DNA from: Pleomorphochaeta sp964545735
GTDB lineage: Bacteria > Spirochaetota > Spirochaetia > Sphaerochaetales > Sphaerochaetaceae
NCBI GenBank assembly: GCA_964545735.1
Contig: CAZJGS010000080.1
Span: forward strand, 1 to 12,123
DNA: 12,123 nucleotides
Direction of reading: 5' to 3'
Shown: in pieces, positions 1 to 5,912 of the stretch
How positions within the stretch are numbered: the first letter of the stretch is position 1
Layout of the letters: each line of letters opens with the position of its first letter
Made by a program: the position numbers and the translations under genes
Notes under the pieces: generated by a model
The model's input: the letters and a program-made list of their open reading frames with translations, nothing else
Databases searched by the model: none
Told to the model about the DNA's origin: nothing

Positions 1-16
1 ATGATACTATTTTCTG

Positions 17-68
17 CTAACTTATATTTTGTTATCAATATTGAAAACACTAACTTACAGGTTATCAA
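17..68. repeat. Imperfect tandem direct repeat at the fic 3' end
   Basis: Two copies of a CTAACTTA block followed by a GTTATCAA block lie in tandem: CTAACTTA at 17-24 with GTTATCAA at 31-38, and CTAACTTA at 50-57 with GTTATCAA at 61-68. The spacing between blocks differs (6 and 3 bases). The second copy runs into the last codons of the fic gene. TCAATATTGA at 35-44 is a perfect palindrome between the copies. No oligo-T tract that would make an intrinsic terminator for fic is visible in bases 1-54. Confidence 0.4.
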
Positions 69-1107
69 CTAAATTAAATAAAGCTGTATTTTTATAAATA
101 ACTTGTTTACCAATTTTTTCTTCAATTAAAAAACCTTCCTTGACTAGAAGTTTTAAGTATTTAGTTGCAGTACTTCTAGAAATATTTAAATATTGCATGA
201 AATAAATATTCTTGGTATAGAATTCAAAATATATGGCATCAACTATTTGCTTACTATAGATTTTAGGTAGCTTCTCATTCATTATTTTACAAGTATTTTG
301 ATAATTTCTATTTATCTCCTTTATCATATTAATTGTAAAAATTGAGGTCTCTTCAACTGCTTTAAGAATATAGACTATGAAGTCTTCTATTTTTTGATAG
401 TCTTTATTACATTCTCTGAGCAAATCATAATATTCTTCTTTATTCTTAATTATATACTTACTCAAATATAATATTGGCAGATCAAGTTTATTCTTCATAA
501 CAAGATATAGAGTATTTAATAAGCGTCCAGTTCGCCCATTACCATCATAAAAAGGATGTATTGTTTCAAATTGATAATGAATAATTGCCATTTTCACTAA
601 AGGATCATAAGAGTCTAAATCAGTATTTATATATTTTTCAAGGTTCGATAGGTATAACATTATTTCATCAAAAGATTGAGGTGGAGTATGAACAGTTTCA
701 CCACTAAAGGTATTTATAATCATTGTCCCAGGAACTTTTCTGAGATCACCTTTACTAGGTTCTATAATTTTGTGTATATCAATAATATTATTTATACTTA
801 TAAACCCATTTTTAGTTAAATTCTCATAACCTTTTTTTATTGAACTTCTGCATTTTAATACTTCTTTTGAAGAAGCTTTAATAGTAGAACCCACTATATC
901 TTTATATAGTTCATCATAGGTAGTAACAATATTTTCAATTTCTGAGGAATCTTTAGCTTCAGCTAGAGTTATGGCATTTAGGAGAATTTGAGGGTTTTCC
1001 AAAGTAGAAGTTATTCCTTTCAGCTCTCCTATTTTATTATTGGCTAGGTTTAACTGAATCAAGACTTTCTTAGTTTCAAAATCAAAATCTATAGGTAATT
1101 TATTCAT
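55..1107 (-). CDS. Fic family protein, predicted AMP-transferase (class II, with winged helix)
   Basis: A 350-residue Fic protein. The complete catalytic motif HPFYDGNGRTGR is at residues 184-195, with the catalytic His184 and the nucleotide-binding glycines and arginines present. Proteins of this type transfer AMP from ATP to a hydroxyl side chain of a target protein in the cytosol; the target here is unknown. Near the N-terminus (residues 54-59) SSEIEN fits the [S/T]xxxE[G/N] inhibitory motif of class II Fic proteins, so Glu58 probably folds over the active site and self-inhibits. Residues 283-340 look like a winged helix (RSTATKYLKLLVKEGFLIEE), as in the common Fic_N-Fic-wHTH architecture. 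The ATG is preceded by GAGGAAAAG. All key residues are intact, so it should be active once relieved. It has its own promoter and no partner antitoxin gene beside it. Confidence 0.93.
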   Translation of the reverse strand: MNKLPIDFDFETKKVLIQLNLANNKIGELKGITSTLENPQILLNAITLAEAKDSSEIENIVTTYDELYKDIVGSTIKASSKEVLKCRSSIKKGYENLTKNGFISINNIIDIHKIIEPSKGDLRKVPGTMIINTFSGETVHTPPQSFDEIMLYLSNLEKYINTDLDSYDPLVKMAIIHYQFETIHPFYDGNGRTGRLLNTLYLVMKNKLDLPILYLSKYIIKNKEEYYDLLRECNKDYQKIEDFIVYILKAVEETSIFTINMIKEINRNYQNTCKIMNEKLPKIYSKQIVDAIYFEFYTKNIYFMQYLNISRSTATKYLKLLVKEGFLIEEKIGKQVIYKNTALFNLVDNL

Positions 1108-1160
1108 AACTTTTCCTCATGTATATATTTTCAATTATTATGGTCACACAAACTATACAC

Positions 1161-1195
1161 GAGTAAATTATAATATATTTTACTCAGGTTATCAA
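1161..1195 (-). promoter_or_regulatory. fic promoter with overlapping dyad operator
   Basis: Read on the minus strand, a -35 box TTGATA (1195-1190) is separated by exactly 17 bases from a perfect -10 box TATAAT (1172-1167), about 60 bases upstream of the fic ATG. Bases 1161-1185 form a 25-base near-perfect dyad, with GAGTAAA and TTTACTC as outer arms and one mismatch in the inner part. It covers the -10 box and the downstream half of the spacer. A bound protein would block polymerase. The winged helix on the Fic protein makes autorepression a reasonable inference, not shown. Confidence 0.65.
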
Positions 1196-1310
1196 TACAT
1201 GATGGAATTATTTAATATTTTAATCACGTTATCTATATAAGTGTAAATATAACTGTTATGATTTATTTATAAGTGATATAGCTTTAGCATTTTTGACTAT
1301 TTATATTTTT

Positions 1311-2045
1311 CTAATTTTCTAAAAAATAAACTACATAGGGCATGTCCAGTTGATAACCTAATTTATTAGCTAAATCAACCGATCTAAGATTAATAGCATC
1401 CCAACTTGGGTAGATATCTCTATTTAAGCATTCCAGTATAAGGTTTGCTCCACAAACTGTTGCTAAACCTTTTGATCTAAAAGCTTTATCAGTAACAATT
1501 TCTATTTCAATTCCCTCATTATAGACTACATAAGAGGAAGCTCCAGAGACTATTTTATCATTATATAATATAACAAAGCCTAATCCTCTTTTCTCATAAT
1601 CTTCACTATCACTAAATTGAGAGCATAAATCTTTTGACCAATCACTCTTTAATGCTTTCTCATATAGCTTCTTATCAATCCTCTTTAGAGTAAATTTCTT
1701 ATCTAGGGAATTAACAAATAGAATCAATTTTTCTCTATCAAAAATATTTATATCTTTTTTGATTTTATATCTATAATTCTTTTTAACTCTATCTTTTAGA
1801 ACATTTTCTATTTCTTTACTCCAAGCTTCATTTTGAGGTATTATTATTTCAGCTGCTGCTTTCTTTATTAATTCTTTATTTGGAATTCCTGCAAAAAAAC
1901 AAAAATCACCTAATACAATTTGAGCAGATTTAGGGAATTTTTCATCATCTACAACTACATAACCCATATGCCCTTGTAAATAAGAAAGTATTAATCCATC
2001 ATCCCAGTTATCAAATAAATGCTTTATATCGTTTGGATTAACCAT
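1311..2045 (-). CDS. GNAT acetyltransferase (PF12746, zwittermicin-resistance ZmaR-like)
   Basis: A 244-residue protein whose fold pattern matches the GNAT_acetyltran family that includes the zwittermicin A resistance enzyme ZmaR. The N-terminal part (about residues 1-110) has the family signature, with LSYLQGHMG and an aspartate-rich stretch. The C-terminal half is the acetyl-CoA-binding GNAT domain, with the pyrophosphate-binding motif RSKGLA at about residues 190-195. It should acetylate an amine on a small molecule or protein using acetyl-CoA; the substrate is not predictable. I chose the ATG at 2045-2043. It has GAGGAG five bases upstream, while the in-frame ATG seven codons earlier (2066) lies inside the predicted -10 box and would not be transcribed. 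Family members are about 250-265 residues, so it is full length. A role in antibiotic resistance is only a possibility from the family name. Confidence 0.85.
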   Translation of the reverse strand: MVNPNDIKHLFDNWDDGLILSYLQGHMGYVVVDDEKFPKSAQIVLGDFCFFAGIPNKELIKKAAAEIIIPQNEAWSKEIENVLKDRVKKNYRYKIKKDINIFDREKLILFVNSLDKKFTLKRIDKKLYEKALKSDWSKDLCSQFSDSEDYEKRGLGFVILYNDKIVSGASSYVVYNEGIEIEIVTDKAFRSKGLATVCGANLILECLNRDIYPSWDAINLRSVDLANKLGYQLDMPYVVYFLEN

Positions 2046-2064
2046 ATTTACTCCTCTAAAATTC

Positions 2065-2099
2065 ATAATAAACTACTATCACTTTAATCGCAATTAAAG
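2065..2099 (-). promoter_or_regulatory. GNAT gene promoter with dyad over the -35 box
   Basis: On the minus strand, TTGCGA (2093-2088) and TATTAT (2070-2065) are 17 bases apart, giving a start of transcription near 2058 and a leader of only about a dozen bases. The -35 box sits inside a perfect inverted repeat, CTTTAAT at 2082-2088 and ATTAAAG at 2093-2099 with a four-base CGCA centre. This looks like a repressor or activator site. The promoter position also supports the downstream ATG as the true start. Confidence 0.5.
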
Positions 2100-2131
2100 A
2101 TAATATTAAAAATATTGCTATTTTATTTTCT

Positions 2132-2173
2132 AAAAAAAAGCACCTATTTCTCTTCGAAGAGATATAAGATGCT
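2132..2173 (-). terminator. Intrinsic terminator of the ABC transporter operon
   Basis: On the minus strand a long hairpin (2173-2139) is followed at once by eight T (2139-2132 region). The stem opens with AGCA/TGCT at its base and closes with TCTCTTCGAAGAGA, a perfect 14-base palindrome, with a wobble, a bulge and one mismatch between. It lies 26 bases after the stop of the open fragment at 2200-2301 and about 315 bases after the ATPase stop. It therefore probably ends the importer transcript and also insulates it from the GNAT gene. Confidence 0.85.
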
Positions 2174-2199
2174 TAATATTTATACAAGCTGAATTTAAA

Positions 2200-2301
2200 T
2201 TAATCCAACTTTTTATAATTTCTTTTTAATCCAAATGAAACTACTATTACTTTGTCAGCAATAATAGGTTCAGCTGAAATATATATTCCAATAATATTTA
2301 A
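2200..2301 (-). pseudogene. Open fragment, possible 3' remnant of a fourth operon gene
   Basis: A 33-codon open stretch ending in TAA at 2202-2200, 26 bases before the operon terminator. Its translation (for example IYISAEPIIADKVIVVSFGL) looks protein-like, with alternating hydrophobic residues, and has no start codon with a ribosome binding site. Upstream, separated by 43 bases with stops in all useful frames, is the small frame at 2345-2473. The position between a well-formed start and a terminator suggests that the two pieces once formed one gene of roughly 90 codons. I do not recognise the protein family. AT-rich DNA produces chance open frames of this length, so this call is weak. Confidence 0.25.
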
Positions 2302-2344
2302 TTAAGTTCTTTGATAATCATTACTTAACTATTTATTTTAAAGC

Positions 2345-2473
2345 TTAAATAAAATATGTATAATACATACCCCTAGAGAGTCTTATCTGAGTATGAATTT
2401 TAAGTGCTATTTTTTTAACCTCTGCATATTCATCACTTTTATAATAAGCCATCAGTCTTTTAAAAAATTTCAC
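2345..2473 (-). CDS. Small hypothetical protein (42 aa, GTG start) after the ABC ATPase gene
   Basis: This frame is 42 codons long and begins with GTG at 2473-2471. The start has an excellent ribosome binding site, AAGGAG five bases upstream. The ATPase gene stops only 14 bases before this start, so translational coupling in the operon is likely. The product is basic and begins VKFFKRLMAYYKSDEYAEVK, with an amphipathic, lysine- and tyrosine-rich composition and no clear membrane segment or signal peptide. I do not recognise a family. It may be a genuine small protein or the N-terminal part of a gene broken further downstream (see 2200-2301). The strength of the start site is the main support; nothing about function can be said. 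Confidence 0.45.
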   Translation of the reverse strand: MKFFKRLMAYYKSDEYAEVKKIALKIHTQIRLSRGMYYTYFI

Positions 2474-2487
2474 GCAAACTCCTTCTT

Positions 2488-3225
2488 CTAATAAATACTA
2501 GCAATAAAAGCTTTAAGCCTTTCACTTTTTGGGTTATCAAAAATATCTTCTGGAGTCCCACTCTCTTCTATTACTCCTTCATGCAAGAATACAACTCTAT
2601 CAGAGACTTCTCTTGCAAATCCCATTTCATGTGTAACTATTAACATTGTCATTCCCAACTTTGCTAATTCACTAATTACTTGTAATACTTCCCCAACTAA
2701 TTCAGGGTCAAGGGCAGAAGTGGGTTCATCAAAAAGCAAAACAGTTGGTTCCATTGCAAGCGCTCTAGCAATAGCAACTCTTTGTTGTTGCCCACCAGAT
2801 AGCATTGCAGGATATACATCAGCTTTATCTTCTAATCCAACATTTTTTAATAATTCAAGAGCTTTTTCTCTAGCCTTAGTTGTACTTTGCTTTTTAATTA
2901 CTTGTGGTCCAACCATTACGTTTTTAATAACAGTTTTATGAGGAAATAGATTAAATGTTTGAAATACCATTCCAACCTTCTCACGAACTTTGTTTATATC
3001 ACCAGCACTTCTTTTAATCTTTTTCCCATTTACATATATATTACCTTTGTTTTTCTTTTCTAAAAAATTAATACATCTTAATAGAGTACTTTTACCAGAT
3101 CCACTACCACCAATAATGCTAATAACTTCACCTTCATGTACATCTAAATCGATGCCTTTTAAAACTTCTAAATCATCAAAATATTTATGCAAACCTTCAA
3201 CTTTTATCATAACTTTATCGTTCAT
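2488..3225 (-). CDS. Polar amino-acid ABC transporter ATP-binding protein (GlnQ/HisP type)
   Basis: A full-length ATPase of a polar amino-acid importer, about 245 residues as expected for the GlnQ/HisP/ArtP group. Counting from the TTG just upstream of the ATG, the motifs are: Walker A GGSGSGKST at 40-48, Q-loop Gln90 in MVFQ, signature LSGGQQQ at 143-149, Walker B VLLFDE at 163-168 followed by EPTSALD, and switch His200 in VTHEMGF. It hydrolyses ATP on the cytoplasmic face of the membrane and drives the permease encoded just upstream. The start is ambiguous: TTG at 3228 and ATG at 3225 are adjacent and share GGAG as ribosome binding site. I use the ATG. The gene overlaps the permease 3' end by about 11 bases, typical of coupled operon genes. 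Nothing is missing; function is secure, substrate is not. Confidence 0.96.
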   Translation of the reverse strand: MNDKVMIKVEGLHKYFDDLEVLKGIDLDVHEGEVISIIGGSGSGKSTLLRCINFLEKKNKGNIYVNGKKIKRSAGDINKVREKVGMVFQTFNLFPHKTVIKNVMVGPQVIKKQSTTKAREKALELLKNVGLEDKADVYPAMLSGGQQQRVAIARALAMEPTVLLFDEPTSALDPELVGEVLQVISELAKLGMTMLIVTHEMGFAREVSDRVVFLHEGVIEESGTPEDIFDNPKSERLKAFIASIY

Positions 3226-3904
3226 CAACTCTTAATCTCCTCTCTAGCCACTTAAGGGACTTAGACAATATTGTAATTATTACATAATAATATACACCTG
3301 CCGTAAACAGTATTGGAAACGGATTGTAAGTTGCAGCACTAAATTGTCTTGCTGTCAAAGTTATTTCTGTAATTGTTATTACACTTGCTAGGGATGAATC
3401 CTTGACAGCTATAATAAACTGATTGCCCAATGAAGGGACTGACCTTTTAAACGCCTGTGGCAATATAATATGGATAAAAGATTCAAGTTTACTCATACCA
3501 AGTGCTCTTGCAGCTTCTTCTTGTCCATAATGAATTGAAACTATAGAGCCTCTAAATATTTCACTAATATAAGCACCACTATGAAAGGCCAAACCAATTG
3601 TGGCTGAAGTTAAAGCATTAAATTCAAGACCAATCAAGGGTAGTCCATAAAATATAAAGTACAATTGTAAGAGCAACGGTGTTCCTCTTACAATTGAAAT
3701 ATAGGCATATGCTATTTTCTGTAACAGCTTAAATTTTGTTAATTTAAGCGATGTTACAATAAGTCCAATAACAGTTCCAAGTAATATTGAAAAAACAGAA
3801 AGTTCCAATGTATAAAGTATAGCCTTATCAAATTTTGGGGCATACTTTATAACCACTGCAAAAAACTCTCCTAGTGAAACAAAAAGTCCACTTATTACTT
3901 CCAT
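3215..3904 (-). CDS. Amino-acid ABC transporter permease (HisM/GlnP type)
   Basis: A 229-residue inner-membrane permease of the polar amino-acid uptake family. Hydrophobic segments lie at roughly residues 28-52, 65-90, 98-115, 150-175 and 193-215. The EAA loop that docks onto the ATPase is present as EAARALGMSKLESF from residue 130, and the family-typical RGTPLLLQLYFIF is at 73-85. The protein should homodimerise and form the substrate path. The ATG is preceded by TAGGAG six bases away; that site overlaps the TAG stop of the binding-protein gene, leaving only nine bases between the genes. Its own end overlaps the ATPase start. The three genes thus form one tightly packed operon with the usual order of binding protein, permease, ATPase. 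Confidence 0.95.
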   Translation of the reverse strand: MEVISGLFVSLGEFFAVVIKYAPKFDKAILYTLELSVFSILLGTVIGLIVTSLKLTKFKLLQKIAYAYISIVRGTPLLLQLYFIFYGLPLIGLEFNALTSATIGLAFHSGAYISEIFRGSIVSIHYGQEEAARALGMSKLESFIHIILPQAFKRSVPSLGNQFIIAVKDSSLASVITITEITLTARQFSAATYNPFPILFTAGVYYYVIITILSKSLKWLERRLRVDER

Positions 3905-3913
3905 TATATGCTC

Positions 3914-4699
3914 CTAGTTATTCTTTAAGATATTAGTGTTAAACCATTTTTGGCTAATTTCTTCATAAGTTCCATTTTCAACAATAGCATCTAATGCAGC
4001 ATTTAGTGCATTTAAAAAATCTGTATCACCTTTTCTTGTTGCAATTCCAATTTTTTCTGCATATAACATTTCACCTACAGGAATAATATCAACACCATAT
4101 TTTTTAGGAGCTTGCAAACCAACGAATCTACCTGTTACCAAACCATCAACTCTTCCTTGTTCAAGTGCCATGATATTATCAACATCACTCTCAAATTGCA
4201 TTATTTTATCAACATTTTCCATCTCTTTTAATGCATTATGAAATGTTGTTCCAGTTACTACACCAACTGTACCTTCATCTAAATCAGAGATATCTGTTAA
4301 AGTAGTACTTTTAGGTGCAAAAAATTGGGCACCATCATAATAATAAGGTTTTGTAAAATTAACTTTTTCTAATCGTAGATCAGTAATTGCCATACTTCCG
4401 ATAATTGAATCAAAACGGCTACTTAATAAGCCACCAATAATACCATCCCAGGCTGTAGTAATAGGAACGGCTATTACACCCAATTCGTCAGCTAAAGCAT
4501 TAGCTATATCAATATCGAAGCCATCAAATTCACCTTCTTCATTAATAAAGTTAAATGGTGGGTATGCGCCTGTCATTGCGAACGTCATTTCGCCGTCCTT
4601 TTCGATTGATGCCATAGTTGTAAGCTCTTTTTGGCCACTTGCAAAACAAGGTGCAGTAATCATAAATACCGCAATAAATATTACAATAAATTTTTTCAT
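3914..4699 (-). CDS. Amino-acid ABC transporter substrate-binding protein
   Basis: A 261-residue extracytoplasmic binding protein (SBP_bac_3 family) that would deliver a polar amino acid to the adjacent permease. The start chosen is the ATG at 4699-4697, with AGAGGAG six bases upstream; it begins directly with a signal peptide MKKFIVIFIAVFMITAPCFA, whereas the longer frame adds 15 residues that would spoil it. Cleavage after CFA gives a mature end SGQKE; Cys18 could alternatively be a relaxed spirochaete-type lipidation site. The mature part has the classic AYPPFNF, GFDIDIANALADELG and SMAITDLRLEKVNFT motifs, including the arginine (Arg109) that grips the ligand carboxylate. The acidic residue that normally binds the alpha-amine, in the VTDR-like motif after GRVD, reads VTGR here (Gly190). 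That suggests an unusual ligand or binding mode. Confidence 0.93.
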   Translation of the reverse strand: MKKFIVIFIAVFMITAPCFASGQKELTTMASIEKDGEMTFAMTGAYPPFNFINEEGEFDGFDIDIANALADELGVIAVPITTAWDGIIGGLLSSRFDSIIGSMAITDLRLEKVNFTKPYYYDGAQFFAPKSTTLTDISDLDEGTVGVVTGTTFHNALKEMENVDKIMQFESDVDNIMALEQGRVDGLVTGRFVGLQAPKKYGVDIIPVGEMLYAEKIGIATRKGDTDFLNALNAALDAIVENGTYEEISQKWFNTNILKNN

Positions 4700-4772
4700 A
4701 ATTTTCTCCTCTTTTATTGAACTCATAGTAAATCTATGGTTCAAAATCTTAGTGCTATATAAAAAGATAAGT

Positions 4773-4811
4773 ATTATATATTGGGATGTTATAGTTAACT
4801 TATAACTATAA
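4773..4811 (-). promoter_or_regulatory. Importer operon promoter and operator-like dyad
   Basis: On the minus strand a perfect -10 box TATAAT (4778-4773) lies about 75 bases before the binding-protein ATG. The -35 position 17 bases upstream reads AAGTTA, a poor match. That position lies inside a perfect inverted repeat, TTATAGTTA at 4789-4797 and TAACTATAA at 4803-4811 with a five-base spacer. A weak -35 box overlapped by a dyad is the pattern of a promoter that needs an activator or is blocked by a repressor. The regulator is not in the window. Confidence 0.5.
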
Positions 4812-5400
4812 GTTTATCACCAACCAAAACTCTACTTTTTAAATTTATTAGTCATATATTGTTTTATGCTTAATAAAAAAATTTGTTAAATATCAAAGAA
4901 TTATAAAAAAAACTAAATTAAATTAATTTATTATTAATAACCTCATTGATCTAATCACTTCCAATCATTTGAACTGAATGTCAGTAATTTACTTAAAAAG
5001 GTTTAGCCTAAAGAATTATTATTACTATCATAATAATCTCCATAGGTTAAAGCGATTGTATCACTAAAATATATATTCTTACTCCTTTAAAAGCTCTTCC
5101 AAAGAAGATAATTACTAGTGATTATTTTACTAATAATATTATATATTTTATAAAAACAATTCTAAATTCAATTACAATAAATACACTTTTCTACCAATTA
5201 AAAAATATTTTTAATTTAATTTGTTAGAAAACTTATACTTATCCCTTAGAATTTCAAAACCTTTTCTCTATTAAACTCAATACATAAAACTGCTATAATT
5301 GATAAAAGACCTCTGTTATATAGGCTGGGTATTTTGATACCACAAAGACTATCGGTATTTTAAAAAATAGGTATTTAAAACCATTATTTTCATATATACG
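4812..5400. other. AT-rich intergenic stretch, no convincing gene
   Basis: Between the importer promoter and the hairpin cluster I see no gene with both a convincing start and a protein-like composition. Noted elements are a seven-codon minus-strand frame MIVIIIL at 5008-5031 with GGAG six bases upstream, a small hairpin TCTTC-TTTG-GAAGA near 5093-5107, and three GGTATTT motifs at 5328, 5354 and 5370, the first forming a short hairpin with ATACC. A 58-codon minus-strand open stretch ending at 5246 lacks a start site. Confidence 0.5.
5008..5031 (-). CDS. Possible leader peptide MIVIIIL
   Basis: A seven-codon minus-strand frame, ATG-ATA-GTA-ATA-ATA-ATT-CTT-TAG. It has a well-placed ribosome binding site (GGAG, six bases upstream) and lies about 310 bases before the amino-acid importer. 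All residues after Met are Ile, Val or Leu, which resembles attenuation leader peptides that sense branched-chain amino acids. No clear terminator/antiterminator pair follows, and the predicted importer promoter lies downstream of it. In DNA this AT-rich, Ile codons are easily generated by chance. Treat it as a speculation only. Confidence 0.15.
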   Translation of the reverse strand: MIVIIIL

Positions 5401-5436
5401 AAAAAAAACACTCCAACCCTATTTTTAGAGTTAGAG
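5401..5436 (-). terminator. Intrinsic terminator ending the candidate structured RNA
   Basis: On the minus strand the arms CTCTAACTCTA (5436-5426) and TAGGGTTGGAG (5421-5411) pair over all 11 positions, two of them as G-U wobbles, around an AAAA loop. The stem is followed by TG and then eight T (5408-5401). On the plus strand the wobble pairs would be A-C mismatches, so the minus strand is the functional sense. It ends the transcript from the promoter at 5734-5705 and would also stop any read-through from the GH3 gene. Confidence 0.85.
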
Positions 5437-5697
5437 CGCTTAAACTTCGCGTTTGCTCGAATTGTACCACTGATTTGTGTAGTACAGGTCATGACAATTA
5501 TGTCCTAACCAAGCCCCAGTTCTATTTTTTTTGATTTTTCACCAACACTTTCTTTTTCCCGATTAATTTATTAATACCTATTTAAACAAAACATGTACCA
5601 ACTCATAAATCAAATACTCATGCAGTTACTTTATCGTTAAATATATAACATATATATTTGTACCATATGCAATAACTTAATAGTTACTACTTGATAA
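5401..5697 (-). ncRNA. Candidate structured non-coding RNA (unrecognised family)
   Basis: A transcript of about 295 nt is predicted from a consensus promoter (TTGACA at 5734-5729, -10 at 5710-5705) to the intrinsic terminator at 5436-5401. It has no start codon followed by a useful reading frame. Its 3' half is packed with abutting hairpins. A (5510-5487) pairs GGTTAGGACA with TGTCATGACC round a TAAT loop, with one wobble and one mismatch. B (5486-5463) pairs TGTACTAC with GTGGTACA round eight bases, with one wobble. C (5458-5434) has GAGC/GCTC and AAAC/GTTT steps with a GCGAA loop and a four-base bulge. D is the terminator. The wobbles in A, B and D make sense only on the minus strand. It is not tmRNA, RNase P, SRP or 6S RNA by their conserved sequences. 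A tracrRNA-like or transposon-associated RNA cannot be excluded, but no cas gene or CRISPR repeat is present here. Confidence 0.55.
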
Positions 5698-5734
5698 CGT
5701 TGTTATAATACCGTAAATATTAGTTATTTGTCAA
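5692..5734 (-). promoter_or_regulatory. Consensus sigma-70 promoter of the RNA candidate, with LacI-type half site
   Basis: On the minus strand a perfect -35 box TTGACA (5734-5729) and a -10 box TATTAT (5710-5705) are 18 bases apart, the best promoter in the 1.2 kb gene-free stretch. It points away from the GH3 gene into the hairpin cluster. Overlapping its -10 box and start, plus-strand bases 5692-5705 read TGATAACGTTGTTA. This has a perfect left half (TGATAAC) and AACGTT centre of a LacI-family operator, but a poor right half. Sugar-responsive control is a guess from that resemblance and from the neighbouring glycosidase. Confidence 0.6.
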
Positions 5735-5736
5735 CC

Positions 5737-5912
5737 GAATGCTTTTTGTAGCAAGGGTGAAAGTGTATTTAATTATAACAAAACTTTATTATCATAAATT
5801 ATTGTTTATATTGATACAAAATGTTTTAGCTTAATTTTTTAAAAAATATCACTATTGTAACTTATATAGAAACCTTTGAAACTATTATAAATTTTGCTTT
5901 TTTTATTTTTAA
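5737..5912. other. AT-rich spacer after the GH3 gene
   Basis: I see no gene and no hairpin followed by a T-run that would terminate the GH3 transcript right after its stop. A 14-base AT-only palindrome ATTTTTTAAAAAAT lies near 5836-5849 and is probably a product of base composition. The GH3 transcript may therefore run on to the terminator at 5436-5401. Confidence 0.4.

Noticed and set aside
2720..2941. Plus-strand open frame of 73 codons
   Set aside because: It lies wholly antisense to the ATPase gene with its Walker B and signature motifs, has no ribosome binding site, and its translation is a by-product of that gene.
2990..3235. Plus-strand open frame of 81 codons
   Set aside because: It is antisense to the N-terminal half of the ATPase gene, where Walker A lies; the hydrophobic composition comes from lysine- and glutamate-rich codons read backwards.
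5246..5419. Minus-strand open stretch of about 58 codons, phenylalanine- and isoleucine-rich
   Set aside because: It runs out of the terminator hairpin and its T-run, and has no ATG/GTG with a ribosome binding site; probably a chance frame in AT-rich DNA.
5401..5532. Integron attC site or transposon end
   Set aside because: GTTAG and CTAAC-like cores are present but in the wrong order for attC, and no terminal inverted repeats or target duplications bound the hairpin cluster.
5401..5697. T-box leader
   Set aside because: GTGGTAC resembles part of the T-box sequence, but the rest of the box and stem I are missing and no gene follows the terminator within 600 bases.
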